From JBIKWN01 sp044376365 (GTDB lineage: Bacteria > Bdellovibrionota_C > UBA2361 > JBIKWN01): a stretch of DNA of 9,034 nucleotides. The notes below the pieces were generated by a model, which was given only the letters and a program-made list of their open reading frames with translations, was not told the DNA's origin and did not search any database. Every line of letters starts with the position of its first letter. The first letter of the stretch is position 1. Below, piece by piece: positions 1-5,964 of this stretch. The stretch lies in assembly GCA_044376365.1 (NCBI GenBank), contig JBILLA010000099.1, positions 1 to 9,034 of the forward strand. The letters are read 5' to 3'. A program made the translations under genes and the position numbers.

Positions 1-729
1 GGTAAAGCGCGTTAAAATATTTTTTGGACCAGTGCTTTCAATCAGCATTTCGCCCGATCGAAGGACATCAGAAGGGGTTTGACTTGAGCCATCTGTCACA
101 CCAAATCCAAAGATAGAAACCACGGTACCAGCAGAAGGTATAGAGGAAGTTTGTACGGTTGCTGTTGGTAGATTGACAGCGCGATCAAGTTCAATAATAG
201 CAATGTCACTCAGACCAAATTCACGTACATAGGAAGTATAGAGCTCACTGCCAGGATTGTTTAGTATCTCTGAAAGATCGCCACGCTTTGCAGCTTCGCT
301 CTCAATGACTGCAAGTTCTTGTTTGGGATTAGGGTTTGTATACACTCGTATGCCGCGAGCAAGAGGTTGTCCTATGTTGCCCTGTGATACCGTGAAGTCA
401 CCAGCAGGGAGTGGAGCTTCAAAGTTGCCACCGGTAACACAGTGGGCAGCGGTGAGGAACTTTCGTGGCGCAATGAGTGTCCCTGAGCAGACGCCACTTG
501 AATCTTCGCTATCAATAAAGAGCTTTAAGATAGGACTTGCACCAGCAGCACAGGCAGTACCGTCTATGATACGGGTGTTAAGCCCAACAACATCACAGGC
601 ATTTTGGTCAGGGCCTTGCCCCCCGTTGCCATCGCCACCACTGTCTCCGCCGCCACAGCCGACGAGCAGATTCAAAAGGAGTGCTAAGCCAAGTAGCGGA
701 AAGGATGCTAAGGAACGGCTGTATAACAT
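1..729 (-). CDS. Trypsin-like (S1 family) serine protease, putative lipoprotein, C-terminus outside window
   Basis: I translated the minus strand from the ATG at 729-727; it stays open for 243 codons to the window edge. Residues 1-25 form a signal peptide ending in the lipobox LVGC (Cys25), followed by a Gly/Asp-rich linker (26-41), which predicts a lipid-anchored protein outside the inner membrane. RIIDG (53-57) matches the zymogen-cleavage/N-terminal region of chymotrypsin-fold proteases. LTAAHC (92-97) holds the catalytic His96, and Cys81/Cys97 fit the disulfide flanking it. DIAIIEL (175-181) gives the catalytic Asp175. The Ser motif (GDSGG) should lie beyond base 1, so activity cannot be confirmed here. 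The His-Asp spacing is about 79 residues, against about 45 in chymotrypsin, implying an inserted segment. No strong ribosome site precedes the start. The gene diverges from rpmE. The family call is firm; the substrate is unknown. Confidence 0.9.
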   Translation of the reverse strand, partial: MLYSRSLASFPLLGLALLLNLLVGCGGGDSGGDGNGGQGPDQNACDVVGLNTRIIDGTACAAGASPILKLFIDSEDSSGVCSGTLIAPRKFLTAAHCVTGGNFEAPLPAGDFTVSQGNIGQPLARGIRVYTNPNPKQELAVIESEAAKRGDLSEILNNPGSELYTSYVREFGLSDIAIIELDRAVNLPTATVQTSSIPSAGTVVSIFGFGVTDGSSQTPSDVLRSGEMLIESTGPKNILTRFT

Positions 730-802
730 GATGATATTCTTGCTAAAATTTGGATTAATGGTGCTCTAAATCCTTTAAGAAGAAAAGAGCTTTTTGCGTC
801 GT

Positions 803-829
803 TTGACTCTTGATTTAACTACCTGTAAT
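803..829 (+). promoter_or_regulatory. Candidate sigma70-type promoter for rpmE operon
   Basis: TTGACT (803-808) and TGTAAT (824-829) resemble -35 and -10 boxes with a short 15-base spacer. TAATCT (826-831) would give 17 bases but matches poorly. They lie about 45 bases upstream of the rpmE start, in the 143-base spacer divergent from the protease gene. I found no equally good promoter for the protease in this spacer. This is pattern matching only. Confidence 0.35.
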
Positions 830-872
830 CTTACAAAAAATTTTCAATTACGAGTCTGTTTGAGATTGTACC

Positions 873-1100
873 ATGAAAGCTGGAATTCACCCTGAGTATC
901 ACACTGAAGCAAAAATTATCTGCACTGGCTGCGGTACTACCTTTACCTGCGGTTCTATCATGTCTGAAGTGCGCGTTGGTGTTTGTAATCAATGCCACCC
1001 GTTCTACACTGGTAAGGCAAAGCTTGTTGATGCTGAAGGCCGTGTTGACCGATTTAAGCGTAAGTACGCTGCTCAAGCTTCTGCTACTAAAGCTCAGTAA
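873..1100 (+). CDS. rpmE: 50S ribosomal protein L31, zinc-binding form
   Basis: The 75-residue product is full length for L31 and starts MKAGIHPEYH, the usual N-terminus of the family. It is a component of the large ribosomal subunit that helps bridge the two subunits. Cys17, Cys20, Cys38 and Cys41 are present (CTGC and CNQC pairs), so this is the zinc-containing type rather than the cysteine-free paralogue induced under zinc limitation. The central VRVGVCNQCHPFYTGK stretch is diagnostic. The C-terminus is Ala/Lys-rich. The ribosome site is weak (GAG about 8 bases before the ATG). The gene leads a close run with the thioredoxin-like gene 8 bases downstream and then lgt, so envelope genes appear to be co-transcribed with a ribosomal gene. 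Confidence 0.97.
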   Translation: MKAGIHPEYHTEAKIICTGCGTTFTCGSIMSEVRVGVCNQCHPFYTGKAKLVDAEGRVDRFKRKYAAQASATKAQ

Positions 1101-1108
1101 TTATTCCT

Positions 1109-1690
1109 ATGGTTGCTCGTAGAGCAAGCCAATGTTCTGAAGTCTCCCGTACCACTGGTTTGTGCCTGTTTGCATTCAAACTCTGTGTGCTCGTTTCACT
1201 GCTGTTCGTATGTTCTGCTTGTAGAGGACGACAGGATCCTGTTATCGGCGCGCCAGCTTCAGATTTTTCATTCACCCTACCTGATGGGAGCCAAAAGAAG
1301 CTTTCGGATTTTCGTGGCAAGAAACTCCTCATTGTTTTTTGGTCGACTTGGTGTGACGTTTGTCAGCATGAGCTTGCTCCACTATCGGCACTGCAAGATG
1401 AACTCAAAGATAATGTGACAATCCTCGGTATTGTTATACGAGATCAGAAACAGAAAACACTCTCATTTCTTGCAGAGGCAAAGCCATCATTCCTAAATGG
1501 TATTGCCGATACAAAGCCTATCGCCGATAAATACAGGGTAGACGGAGTGCCTGAGATTTTTTTCATTGATGAACAGGGCGTATTCTTACCACTGCTTGAT
1601 GTTGATGGAGTGCGTAAAGTAAAGCTGGTCGGTGGAAAGCCATGGCATGACCCTACGTTTTATAGTCAACTACGCACGGTTAGTCGTTAA
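1109..1690 (+). CDS. TlpA/ResA-type thioredoxin-fold protein, membrane-anchored
   Basis: This is a 193-residue extracytoplasmic thiol-disulfide protein of the AhpC/TSA-redoxin and TlpA/ResA group. A hydrophobic segment at about 18-38 ends in CSAC (Cys38). That is a poor lipobox because position -3 is Cys, so it may be a lipoprotein or a simple signal anchor. The mature domain begins PVIGAPASDFSF, typical of the family, and carries FWSTWCDVCQHEL with the active-site pair Cys82/Cys85. The cis-proline motif GVPEIFFID (146-154) places Pro148 opposite the active site. The Cys-Asp-Val-Cys core is less common than the CPxC of most TlpA/ResA proteins, so its redox potential could differ. Expected partners are periplasmic dithiols, for example in cytochrome c maturation or repair of oxidised proteins, but the sequence does not identify them. 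No clear ribosome site precedes the ATG. The stop codon directly abuts the lgt start, suggesting translational coupling. Confidence 0.9.
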   Translation: MVARRASQCSEVSRTTGLCLFAFKLCVLVSLLFVCSACRGRQDPVIGAPASDFSFTLPDGSQKKLSDFRGKKLLIVFWSTWCDVCQHELAPLSALQDELKDNVTILGIVIRDQKQKTLSFLAEAKPSFLNGIADTKPIADKYRVDGVPEIFFIDEQGVFLPLLDVDGVRKVKLVGGKPWHDPTFYSQLRTVSR

Positions 1691-2452
1691 ATGATTCCAC
1701 AGATTATATCGGTACTTGGATTTCCTATTAATAGCTTTGGGTTGTGTGTTGCACTTGCCATCTTTGCTGCATCGCTTCTGATGGCTCGGAGTTTTGCAGC
1801 GTTTGGTTTACCAGCAGAGCGTGCTGAGAGCTATGTTTTTATAGGAGGACTCACAGGGTTGCTCGGAGCACGACTTTGGTTTCTGCTCTTTAATATACCC
1901 ATGGTCCTAAGCGATCCGATTGGTACGATCTTTTCCTCTGCGGGCTTTATCTTTTATGGAGGCTTTATCTTTGCCTTTATCGTGCTCTACCTGATGAGCC
2001 GTCGAGATAAAATTTCGTTTCTTACCTTTCTTGATGCTGCAGGGCCCTCAATGAGTTTAGGCTATGCGATTGGTCGACTTGGTTGTCAGCTCTCAGGTGA
2101 TGGTGACTACGGCAAGGTGACAGATTCAATTTTTGGGATGTCTTTCCATACTGGTGTTGTTCCAACACCTCCAGGGCTCTTGGTTTTTCCAACACCACTC
2201 TATGAGTCTGCAATCTGTCTTGTCATACTTTTTTTTATACTTGCCCTTGAGCGACGGCGGTCATTTGGTTTACCTGGACGATGGTTCGGAGTGTATCTTT
2301 TGCTTGTTTCTATAGAGCGATTCTTTGTTGAGTTTCTTCGTATTGAGCCCCGTTTTGTCGGCGGTCTTTCGCAGGCGCAGTACATTGCGCTTGCATTCAT
2401 GGTGTGTGGTGCTGCGTTAATTCTTTTTCGGCGTCATCAGCAGGGTAGTTGA
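1691..2452 (+). CDS. lgt: Prolipoprotein diacylglyceryl transferase family protein
   Basis: This 253-residue polytopic inner-membrane protein is close to the usual Lgt length. Lgt transfers diacylglycerol from phosphatidylglycerol to the lipobox cysteine of prolipoproteins, the first step of lipoprotein maturation. Visible family features are the N-terminal SFGLCVALAIF helix, GLLGARLWFLL (56-66), the FYGGF motif (88-92), the signature GRLGCQLSGDGDYG (128-141), PTPLYES (167-173) and ERFFVEFLR (209-217). The signature departs from the common GRIGNFxNxE form: the Asn positions are replaced by a Gly-Asp-Gly-Asp stretch. I believe this variant recurs in some bacterial lineages, and the Arg, Gly and surrounding aromatic positions remain. 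The start ATG immediately follows the thioredoxin stop, so the two are probably co-translated. The protease at the left edge would be a natural substrate of the pathway. Another Lgt paralogue elsewhere in the genome cannot be excluded. Confidence 0.92.
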   Translation: MIPQIISVLGFPINSFGLCVALAIFAASLLMARSFAAFGLPAERAESYVFIGGLTGLLGARLWFLLFNIPMVLSDPIGTIFSSAGFIFYGGFIFAFIVLYLMSRRDKISFLTFLDAAGPSMSLGYAIGRLGCQLSGDGDYGKVTDSIFGMSFHTGVVPTPPGLLVFPTPLYESAICLVILFFILALERRRSFGLPGRWFGVYLLLVSIERFFVEFLRIEPRFVGGLSQAQYIALAFMVCGAALILFRRHQQGS

Positions 2453-2476
2453 GTTTTTGGGGGGATACTGTGTGGG

Positions 2477-2525
2477 CTGAAGGCGGATAGCCGAAAGCCG
2501 ATAGCTATCAGCTATCAGCTATCAG
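2477..2525. repeat. Seven-unit degenerate heptanucleotide tandem repeat
   Basis: On the plus strand the units are CTGAAGG, CGGATAG, CCGAAAG, CCGATAG, then three identical copies of CTATCAG. The first four are roughly complementary to the last three: GATAGCTATC at the junction (2500-2509) is a perfect palindrome, and CGGATAG can pair with the CTATCAG copies. The tract lies between the convergent lgt and acyltransferase genes, begins 24 bases after the lgt stop, and overlaps the last codons and stop of the acyltransferase. It could fold on both strands as a bidirectional 3' end structure, but no run of T follows, so a classical terminator is not supported. Confidence 0.8.
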
Positions 2526-3291
2526 TTCTCGAAATCAAATGAGCAGCGATCTGCTGTTCAATTTCCTGAAGTTGTGCCGGAATATCTTCTGCAATTTTTT
2601 GTGGTGCGCCAATCGTCATGTGTATCTTAACGCCAAATGGTACTGGCCAGAAGTTATAACGAAGCAGCTCCCATGTGCCATCAATAGTCACAGGAACAAG
2701 CAGTGCATCGGGCATATGTTTGCAGAGTGTCAGTAATCCCGCCTGTTTAAACGGTTTTATCGCTCCATCTTTGGCACGTGTTCCTTCAGGGAAAATACAT
2801 AGTGCTGCACGTTCTGCAGAAGCTACTTGTGCGCCTGACTGCATGGCACGCAAGCTTTGTGCGCGGTCGCTGCGATCAATTAAGATAGTTTTATTGTGTC
2901 GTGAAATGAAGCTTACAGCGGGTACAAACTTACCAAGCTCTTTTTTTGAAATAAATCGTGGTTCATGTGCATAGAGTAGTTCATCGAGCAGTGAGACATC
3001 GTACATGCTTTGATGATTGCTGATAATGAGCAGCGGTACATTCGTGGGTAGTGTCGTATCTTGATGAATAAAAAATTTTGCTCCAGCGAATAGACGCAGG
3101 TTGCCATGAATCGCTCTGTTCATTTGGTATTCAATCCAGCGGAACAGTCGATAGGAGAACAGTCGCCCAAGACGCATCATGATGTCAAAGCTAACAAGGA
3201 TCGCAACAAACATAACGACATACACAATCGTGGTGAGATAGTTCCACAGAGGATGGGCAGTCTTTTTGGCGTTCATAGGTATCGGTTGCAT
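2515..3291 (-). CDS. plsC: 1-acyl-sn-glycerol-3-phosphate acyltransferase (PlsC family)
   Basis: This 258-residue membrane-associated protein of the glycerolipid acyltransferase family is expected to acylate lysophosphatidic acid to phosphatidic acid in phospholipid synthesis. A hydrophobic helix spans about 17-36. All four family motifs are visible: NHQSMYD (92-98) with the catalytic HX4D pair His93/Asp98; FISKKELGKFVP (113-124); FPEGTRAKDG (167-176); and VPVTIDGT (199-206). Length is normal. The ATG at 3291 overlaps the upstream gene by 19 bases. The internal ATG at 3276-3274 forms an ATGA overlap with that gene's stop and would give 253 residues, so it may be the real start. Neither has an obvious ribosome site, which fits coupling to upstream translation. 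The last two codons and the TGA stop lie inside the heptad repeat. Acyl-donor specificity (CoA or ACP) cannot be read here. Confidence 0.93.
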   Translation of the reverse strand: MQPIPMNAKKTAHPLWNYLTTIVYVVMFVAILVSFDIMMRLGRLFSYRLFRWIEYQMNRAIHGNLRLFAGAKFFIHQDTTLPTNVPLLIISNHQSMYDVSLLDELLYAHEPRFISKKELGKFVPAVSFISRHNKTILIDRSDRAQSLRAMQSGAQVASAERAALCIFPEGTRAKDGAIKPFKQAGLLTLCKHMPDALLVPVTIDGTWELLRYNFWPVPFGVKIHMTIGAPQKIAEDIPAQLQEIEQQIAAHLISRTDS

Positions 3292-3761
3292 GCGCTAAGC
3301 AGTTTTGCTTGAAAAGATTTTGGAAGAGTTGAGTCTGTTTGAATAAGGGCATAGTACCCAAGAACCTGTTTGTGGTAGAGCCCAATGGCGTCATTTGTTT
3401 TATCAGGATGAGGATGCTGCTGTGTGATGTGGTAGTGCCGTAACCAATCAAGCAGAGAGGGGGCAAGAGCTGATGTGTATGGCACCGAGTTCTCCGTTGT
3501 ATCAAGTGCGATAGCGCCATCGATGACTGCTTGGAGTGCGGTCGTTGAAATGTAACCAGCCTCAATTCCAAGTTGCAGGAGCCGCGCAGGGCGTGGATTG
3601 AAACTGACGCCTTCTTCCCGAGAGAACCATTCGTTTCGCAGTCCAGCATCGAGGGCAGCTCGATAGATCTGGTCGCAGTAGAATAATTGTTCTCCTGCGA
3701 AGAGCCTTTTAAGGGCAGCTGAGCAACTTTGTGATTCTGATGGAATGAGGTTAAAGTCCAT
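3273..3761 (-). CDS. Conserved-looking hypothetical protein upstream of plsC
   Basis: I do not recognise this 162-residue protein. It has no signal peptide or membrane segment and looks soluble and mainly helical, with amphipathic stretches at about 13-40 and 61-90. The middle holds RPARLLQLGIEAGYI (57-71). A His-rich segment, LRHYHITQQHPHP (107-119), lies before a Tyr-rich helix, GLYHKQVLGYYALIQ (127-141). Cysteines occur at 13, 29 and 157. The spacing of Asp and His does not give me a confident hydrolase or metal-site assignment. Its stop overlaps the acyltransferase start (4 or 19 bases depending on the start used). That overlap argues for a genuine, co-translated gene, possibly tied to lipid metabolism by association. 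The ATG at 3761 has no clear ribosome site. The codon pattern resembles its neighbours, with no sign of transfer. Confidence 0.75.
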   Translation of the reverse strand: MDFNLIPSESQSCSAALKRLFAGEQLFYCDQIYRAALDAGLRNEWFSREEGVSFNPRPARLLQLGIEAGYISTTALQAVIDGAIALDTTENSVPYTSALAPSLLDWLRHYHITQQHPHPDKTNDAIGLYHKQVLGYYALIQTDSTLPKSFQAKLLSACNRYL

Positions 3762-3824
3762 GTGAATTCAGCATCTTATAACGATATACGCGGTATTTTC
3801 TAGCTGTTTCCGTTGGGCTGGCCT

Positions 3825-3853
3825 TTTACTAGCTGCTAGATTCCCAGTATCCT
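3825..3853 (+). promoter_or_regulatory. Candidate promoter for the DUF3108 gene
   Basis: TTTACT (3825-3830) and TATCCT (3848-3853) each match four of six consensus positions and are separated by exactly 17 bases. Transcription would start near 3860, giving a leader of about 43-50 bases. The spacer holds most of the palindrome at 3829-3839. The match is modest, so this is a hypothesis. Confidence 0.3.
3829..3839. repeat. Small palindrome CTAGCTGCTAG, possible operator
   Basis: CTAGC-T-GCTAG is a perfect inverted repeat. Its left part, CTAGCTG, also occurs as a direct repeat at 3800-3806, and both copies are preceded by a run of T (TTTT or TTTTA). The palindrome sits across the end of the candidate -35 box of the rightward promoter, where a repressor could act. 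The spacer 3762-3902 separates divergent genes. Short palindromes arise by chance, so confidence is low. Confidence 0.3.
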
Positions 3854-3902
3854 AGAGGGCGAGCGTACGGCTACCATCATCTCAATAGGGGCAAGGTTAC
3901 TG

Positions 3903-4832
3903 TTGTTTAATATGTCGATATTCTACCGATATTTCTACCGAAACGCACGCACATGTCTCTATCATGTCTGTGTTGCCATGCTATTCCTTCTAAGTAGCTG
4001 CATTGTGCTGACCGTAAGCCCGGTGATGGCCGAGAAAGTAGTCGAAATTCCACCCGAAGATGTTGTCGTCACTACGCCAGTATACCATCCGCAGTTTGGT
4101 AAAATTGAGTATCCCCTTGGTACCTATAAGTATACAGTGAGCTGGCAGGGCATCCCTGCTGCTGACGCTGCGATTACAGTGAATCAAGAGGGACTTTTCT
4201 ATAGAATCAAAGCTGTCGCAAAAACATACTCTGGTATCGACCTGTTCTATAAGTTGCGTTACGCAGCGGCTGGTAAAATTAGCATGGTTGATTTCTTGCC
4301 CGTTGAGACTGTGATCGATCACCAAGAGAACTCTAAAAAGAAGAAAATTGATATTCGCTACCTTGAAAATGGCGATATCAGTGCCGTACGTTCTCAGGCA
4401 GGTAAAAATACAAAGTCGATTACCTTTGATCCAAAGAACTTTACCCTTGAACCAATTAGTGCAGGTTTTATTGCTCGCGGACTTGATTGGAATGTCGGTA
4501 AGAAAATTACGCTTGATACCTTTAACGGAAAGACCCGTTACTTAGTGCACCTTGAGTGTATTGATAGAAAAACTATTGAGGTTAATGATGAAGAGCGTGA
4601 CGTATGGGTCATATCCCCCTCCGTGCAAAAGCTCACCACGACAGAGAAAGATTCTAAACTACGAACAGCTTATATTTATCTGACTGCTGATAAGTATCGT
4701 GAAGTGCTACAGATCGATAGTGAAGTCTTTATTGGAACAGTCAAAACCAAGCTCGATAGCTTTGAGCCTTTACCGCAGGGCGCTGGCACTCAAGTTGTTG
4801 CGCAGGCAAAATCCTATAAGTTGCAGTTCTAG
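3903..4832 (+). CDS. DUF3108 domain-containing exported protein
   Basis: This 309-residue protein has an N-terminal hydrophobic export segment (about 21-42) ending SPVMA-EK, a plausible signal peptidase I site after Ala43. LSSC (30-33) also resembles a lipobox, but more hydrophobic residues follow it, so I favour ordinary cleavage. The rest is beta-rich. YPLGTYKYTVSWQGIPAADA (70-89), LFYRIKAVAKTYSGIDLFYK (98-117) and the late IYLTADKYREVLQIDSEVFIG stretch (258-278) fit DUF3108, a family of periplasmic or outer-membrane-associated proteins without a settled function. The annotated start is a TTG with AAGG (3893-3896) six bases upstream. The in-frame ATG at 3912 would give 306 residues but has a 15-base gap to that site. 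The gene converges on mreB, with a 31-base gap between stops. A role in envelope biogenesis is inferred from location and neighbours only. Confidence 0.87.
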   Translation: MFNMSIFYRYFYRNARTCLYHVCVAMLFLLSSCIVLTVSPVMAEKVVEIPPEDVVVTTPVYHPQFGKIEYPLGTYKYTVSWQGIPAADAAITVNQEGLFYRIKAVAKTYSGIDLFYKLRYAAAGKISMVDFLPVETVIDHQENSKKKKIDIRYLENGDISAVRSQAGKNTKSITFDPKNFTLEPISAGFIARGLDWNVGKKITLDTFNGKTRYLVHLECIDRKTIEVNDEERDVWVISPSVQKLTTTEKDSKLRTAYIYLTADKYREVLQIDSEVFIGTVKTKLDSFEPLPQGAGTQVVAQAKSYKLQF

Positions 4833-4863
4833 ATCTCTTGCATCATGACCGCTGAAGGTACTG

Positions 4864-5943
4864 CTATGCGATGCAGCACGTCTTAAGTTCAGCAAGATTG
4901 TCGATAATTTTACCAACGCCGCGCACAACGCAGCTTAATGGATCTGCTGCACGGAAGAATTTAATGCCAGTTTCTCTTCCTAAACGTTCGGTTAAACCAC
5001 GCAGCAGTGCGCCACCTCCCGCAACATGGATACCACGTGCGAGTATATCCTGAGCAAGCTCGGGGCTTGTTTGTTCGAGTGCTGCCATAACTGAAGAGAC
5101 GATTGCCTGGATAGGATCATGGAGTGCATCACGTACAAGCTCATCATCGATCTCTACCTGTTTTGGAAAGCCTGTGGCAAGGTCTCTGCCAAAGACCGTA
5201 ATCGATCTGGTTTTTCCAAAGGGGAGTGCTGAACCAAGAATGAGCTTGACGCGCTCTGCTTCAAAAATACCAATTTGCACACCAGTTTCTTTCTTAATGC
5301 GACGCTGAATTGCTTCATCCATTTCGTCACCTGCCACACGTATTGACTGAGAGTACACTGTGCCATTCATAGCAATGACCGCAACTTCACTAGTGCCACC
5401 ACCAATATCGAGGATCATATTGCCAACAGGACGATCGACGGGAAGTCCAGCACCGATAGCTGCAGCCATAGATTCCTCTGCAAGCATCACTGCTGAGATA
5501 CCAGAGCACAGTGCTGCATCGATGACAGCTCGCTTTTCAACTTGGGTAATACCACAAGGAACGCCTATAACAATTTTGGGTTTGCGCAAAGACCAGCCAC
5601 GACACACTTGCTTGAGCATGTACTGAATCATTAGTGTTGTCATTTCGAAATCAGCAATAACGCCATCTTTCATCGGTCGTACGCAGCGAATCGCACGTGA
5701 TGTTTTGCCATACATTTCTTTTGCTGTATGACCAACGGCAACAGCTTTACCTGTTTCCTCATCAATAGCGACGACTGATGGTTCATTCAGAATAATGCCA
5801 CGATTCTTGGCATAGATAAGGGTATTTGCGGTGCCCAGGTCCATCGCAAGATCACTTGAGCTAAAGAATGAGCTAAAGCGCTCGTACCAGGGGGCTGTCT
5901 CATGAAGCTCTTGGAAAGGAAGGGTAAGTTCAGCGGCATTCAT
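4864..5943 (-). CDS. mreB: Rod shape-determining protein MreB
   Basis: This bacterial actin polymerises on ATP under the inner membrane and guides the elongation wall-synthesis complex. I chose the ATG at 5943-5941 (359 residues) because GAGAG (5956-5952) lies eight bases upstream. An in-frame TTG at 5961 adds six residues but lacks a ribosome site. The actin-fold nucleotide motifs are intact: phosphate-1 DLGTANTLIY (35-44), GVPCGIT (127-133), AEESMAAAIGAGLPV (155-169), phosphate-2 DIGGGTSEVAVI (179-190) and the adenosine motif HVAGGGALLRG (306-316). The N-terminus is some 20 residues longer than typical. It contains an amphipathic-looking WYERFSSFF (19-27), suited to membrane binding as in other MreB proteins. 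Two adjacent Cys lie near the C-terminus. The gene is last in the leftward run after rng and the GAF gene. No mreC or mreD follows, since a convergent gene begins at once. Confidence 0.97.
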   Translation of the reverse strand: MNAAELTLPFQELHETAPWYERFSSFFSSSDLAMDLGTANTLIYAKNRGIILNEPSVVAIDEETGKAVAVGHTAKEMYGKTSRAIRCVRPMKDGVIADFEMTTLMIQYMLKQVCRGWSLRKPKIVIGVPCGITQVEKRAVIDAALCSGISAVMLAEESMAAAIGAGLPVDRPVGNMILDIGGGTSEVAVIAMNGTVYSQSIRVAGDEMDEAIQRRIKKETGVQIGIFEAERVKLILGSALPFGKTRSITVFGRDLATGFPKQVEIDDELVRDALHDPIQAIVSSVMAALEQTSPELAQDILARGIHVAGGGALLRGLTERLGRETGIKFFRAADPLSCVVRGVGKIIDNLAELKTCCIA

Positions 5944-5964
5944 GATGTTTTCTCTCAACAAAAG

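Noticed and set aside
257..769. 170-codon open frame on the plus strand with a Pro/Ser-rich product
   Set aside because: It is fully antisense to the protease gene, whose minus-strand translation has a signal peptide and catalytic motifs. The plus product resembles nothing and is low-complexity.
1087..1332. 81-codon minus-strand frame opposite the thioredoxin gene
   Set aside because: It is antisense to a gene with a clear CXXC active site and has no ribosome site or family resemblance.
2477..2525. CRISPR array
   Set aside because: The units are 7 bases in direct tandem with no spacers.
3191..3649. 152-codon minus-strand frame overlapping the hypothetical protein and the acyltransferase
   Set aside because: It straddles two better-supported frames. 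The acyltransferase N-terminus and the coupled upstream gene explain the same bases; this product has no coherent domain.
4839..4875. Inverted TGCATC / GATGCA around the convergent stops of the DUF3108 gene and mreB
   Set aside because: The stem is only 6 bp with a 25-base loop and no T-run, so it is not a credible terminator.
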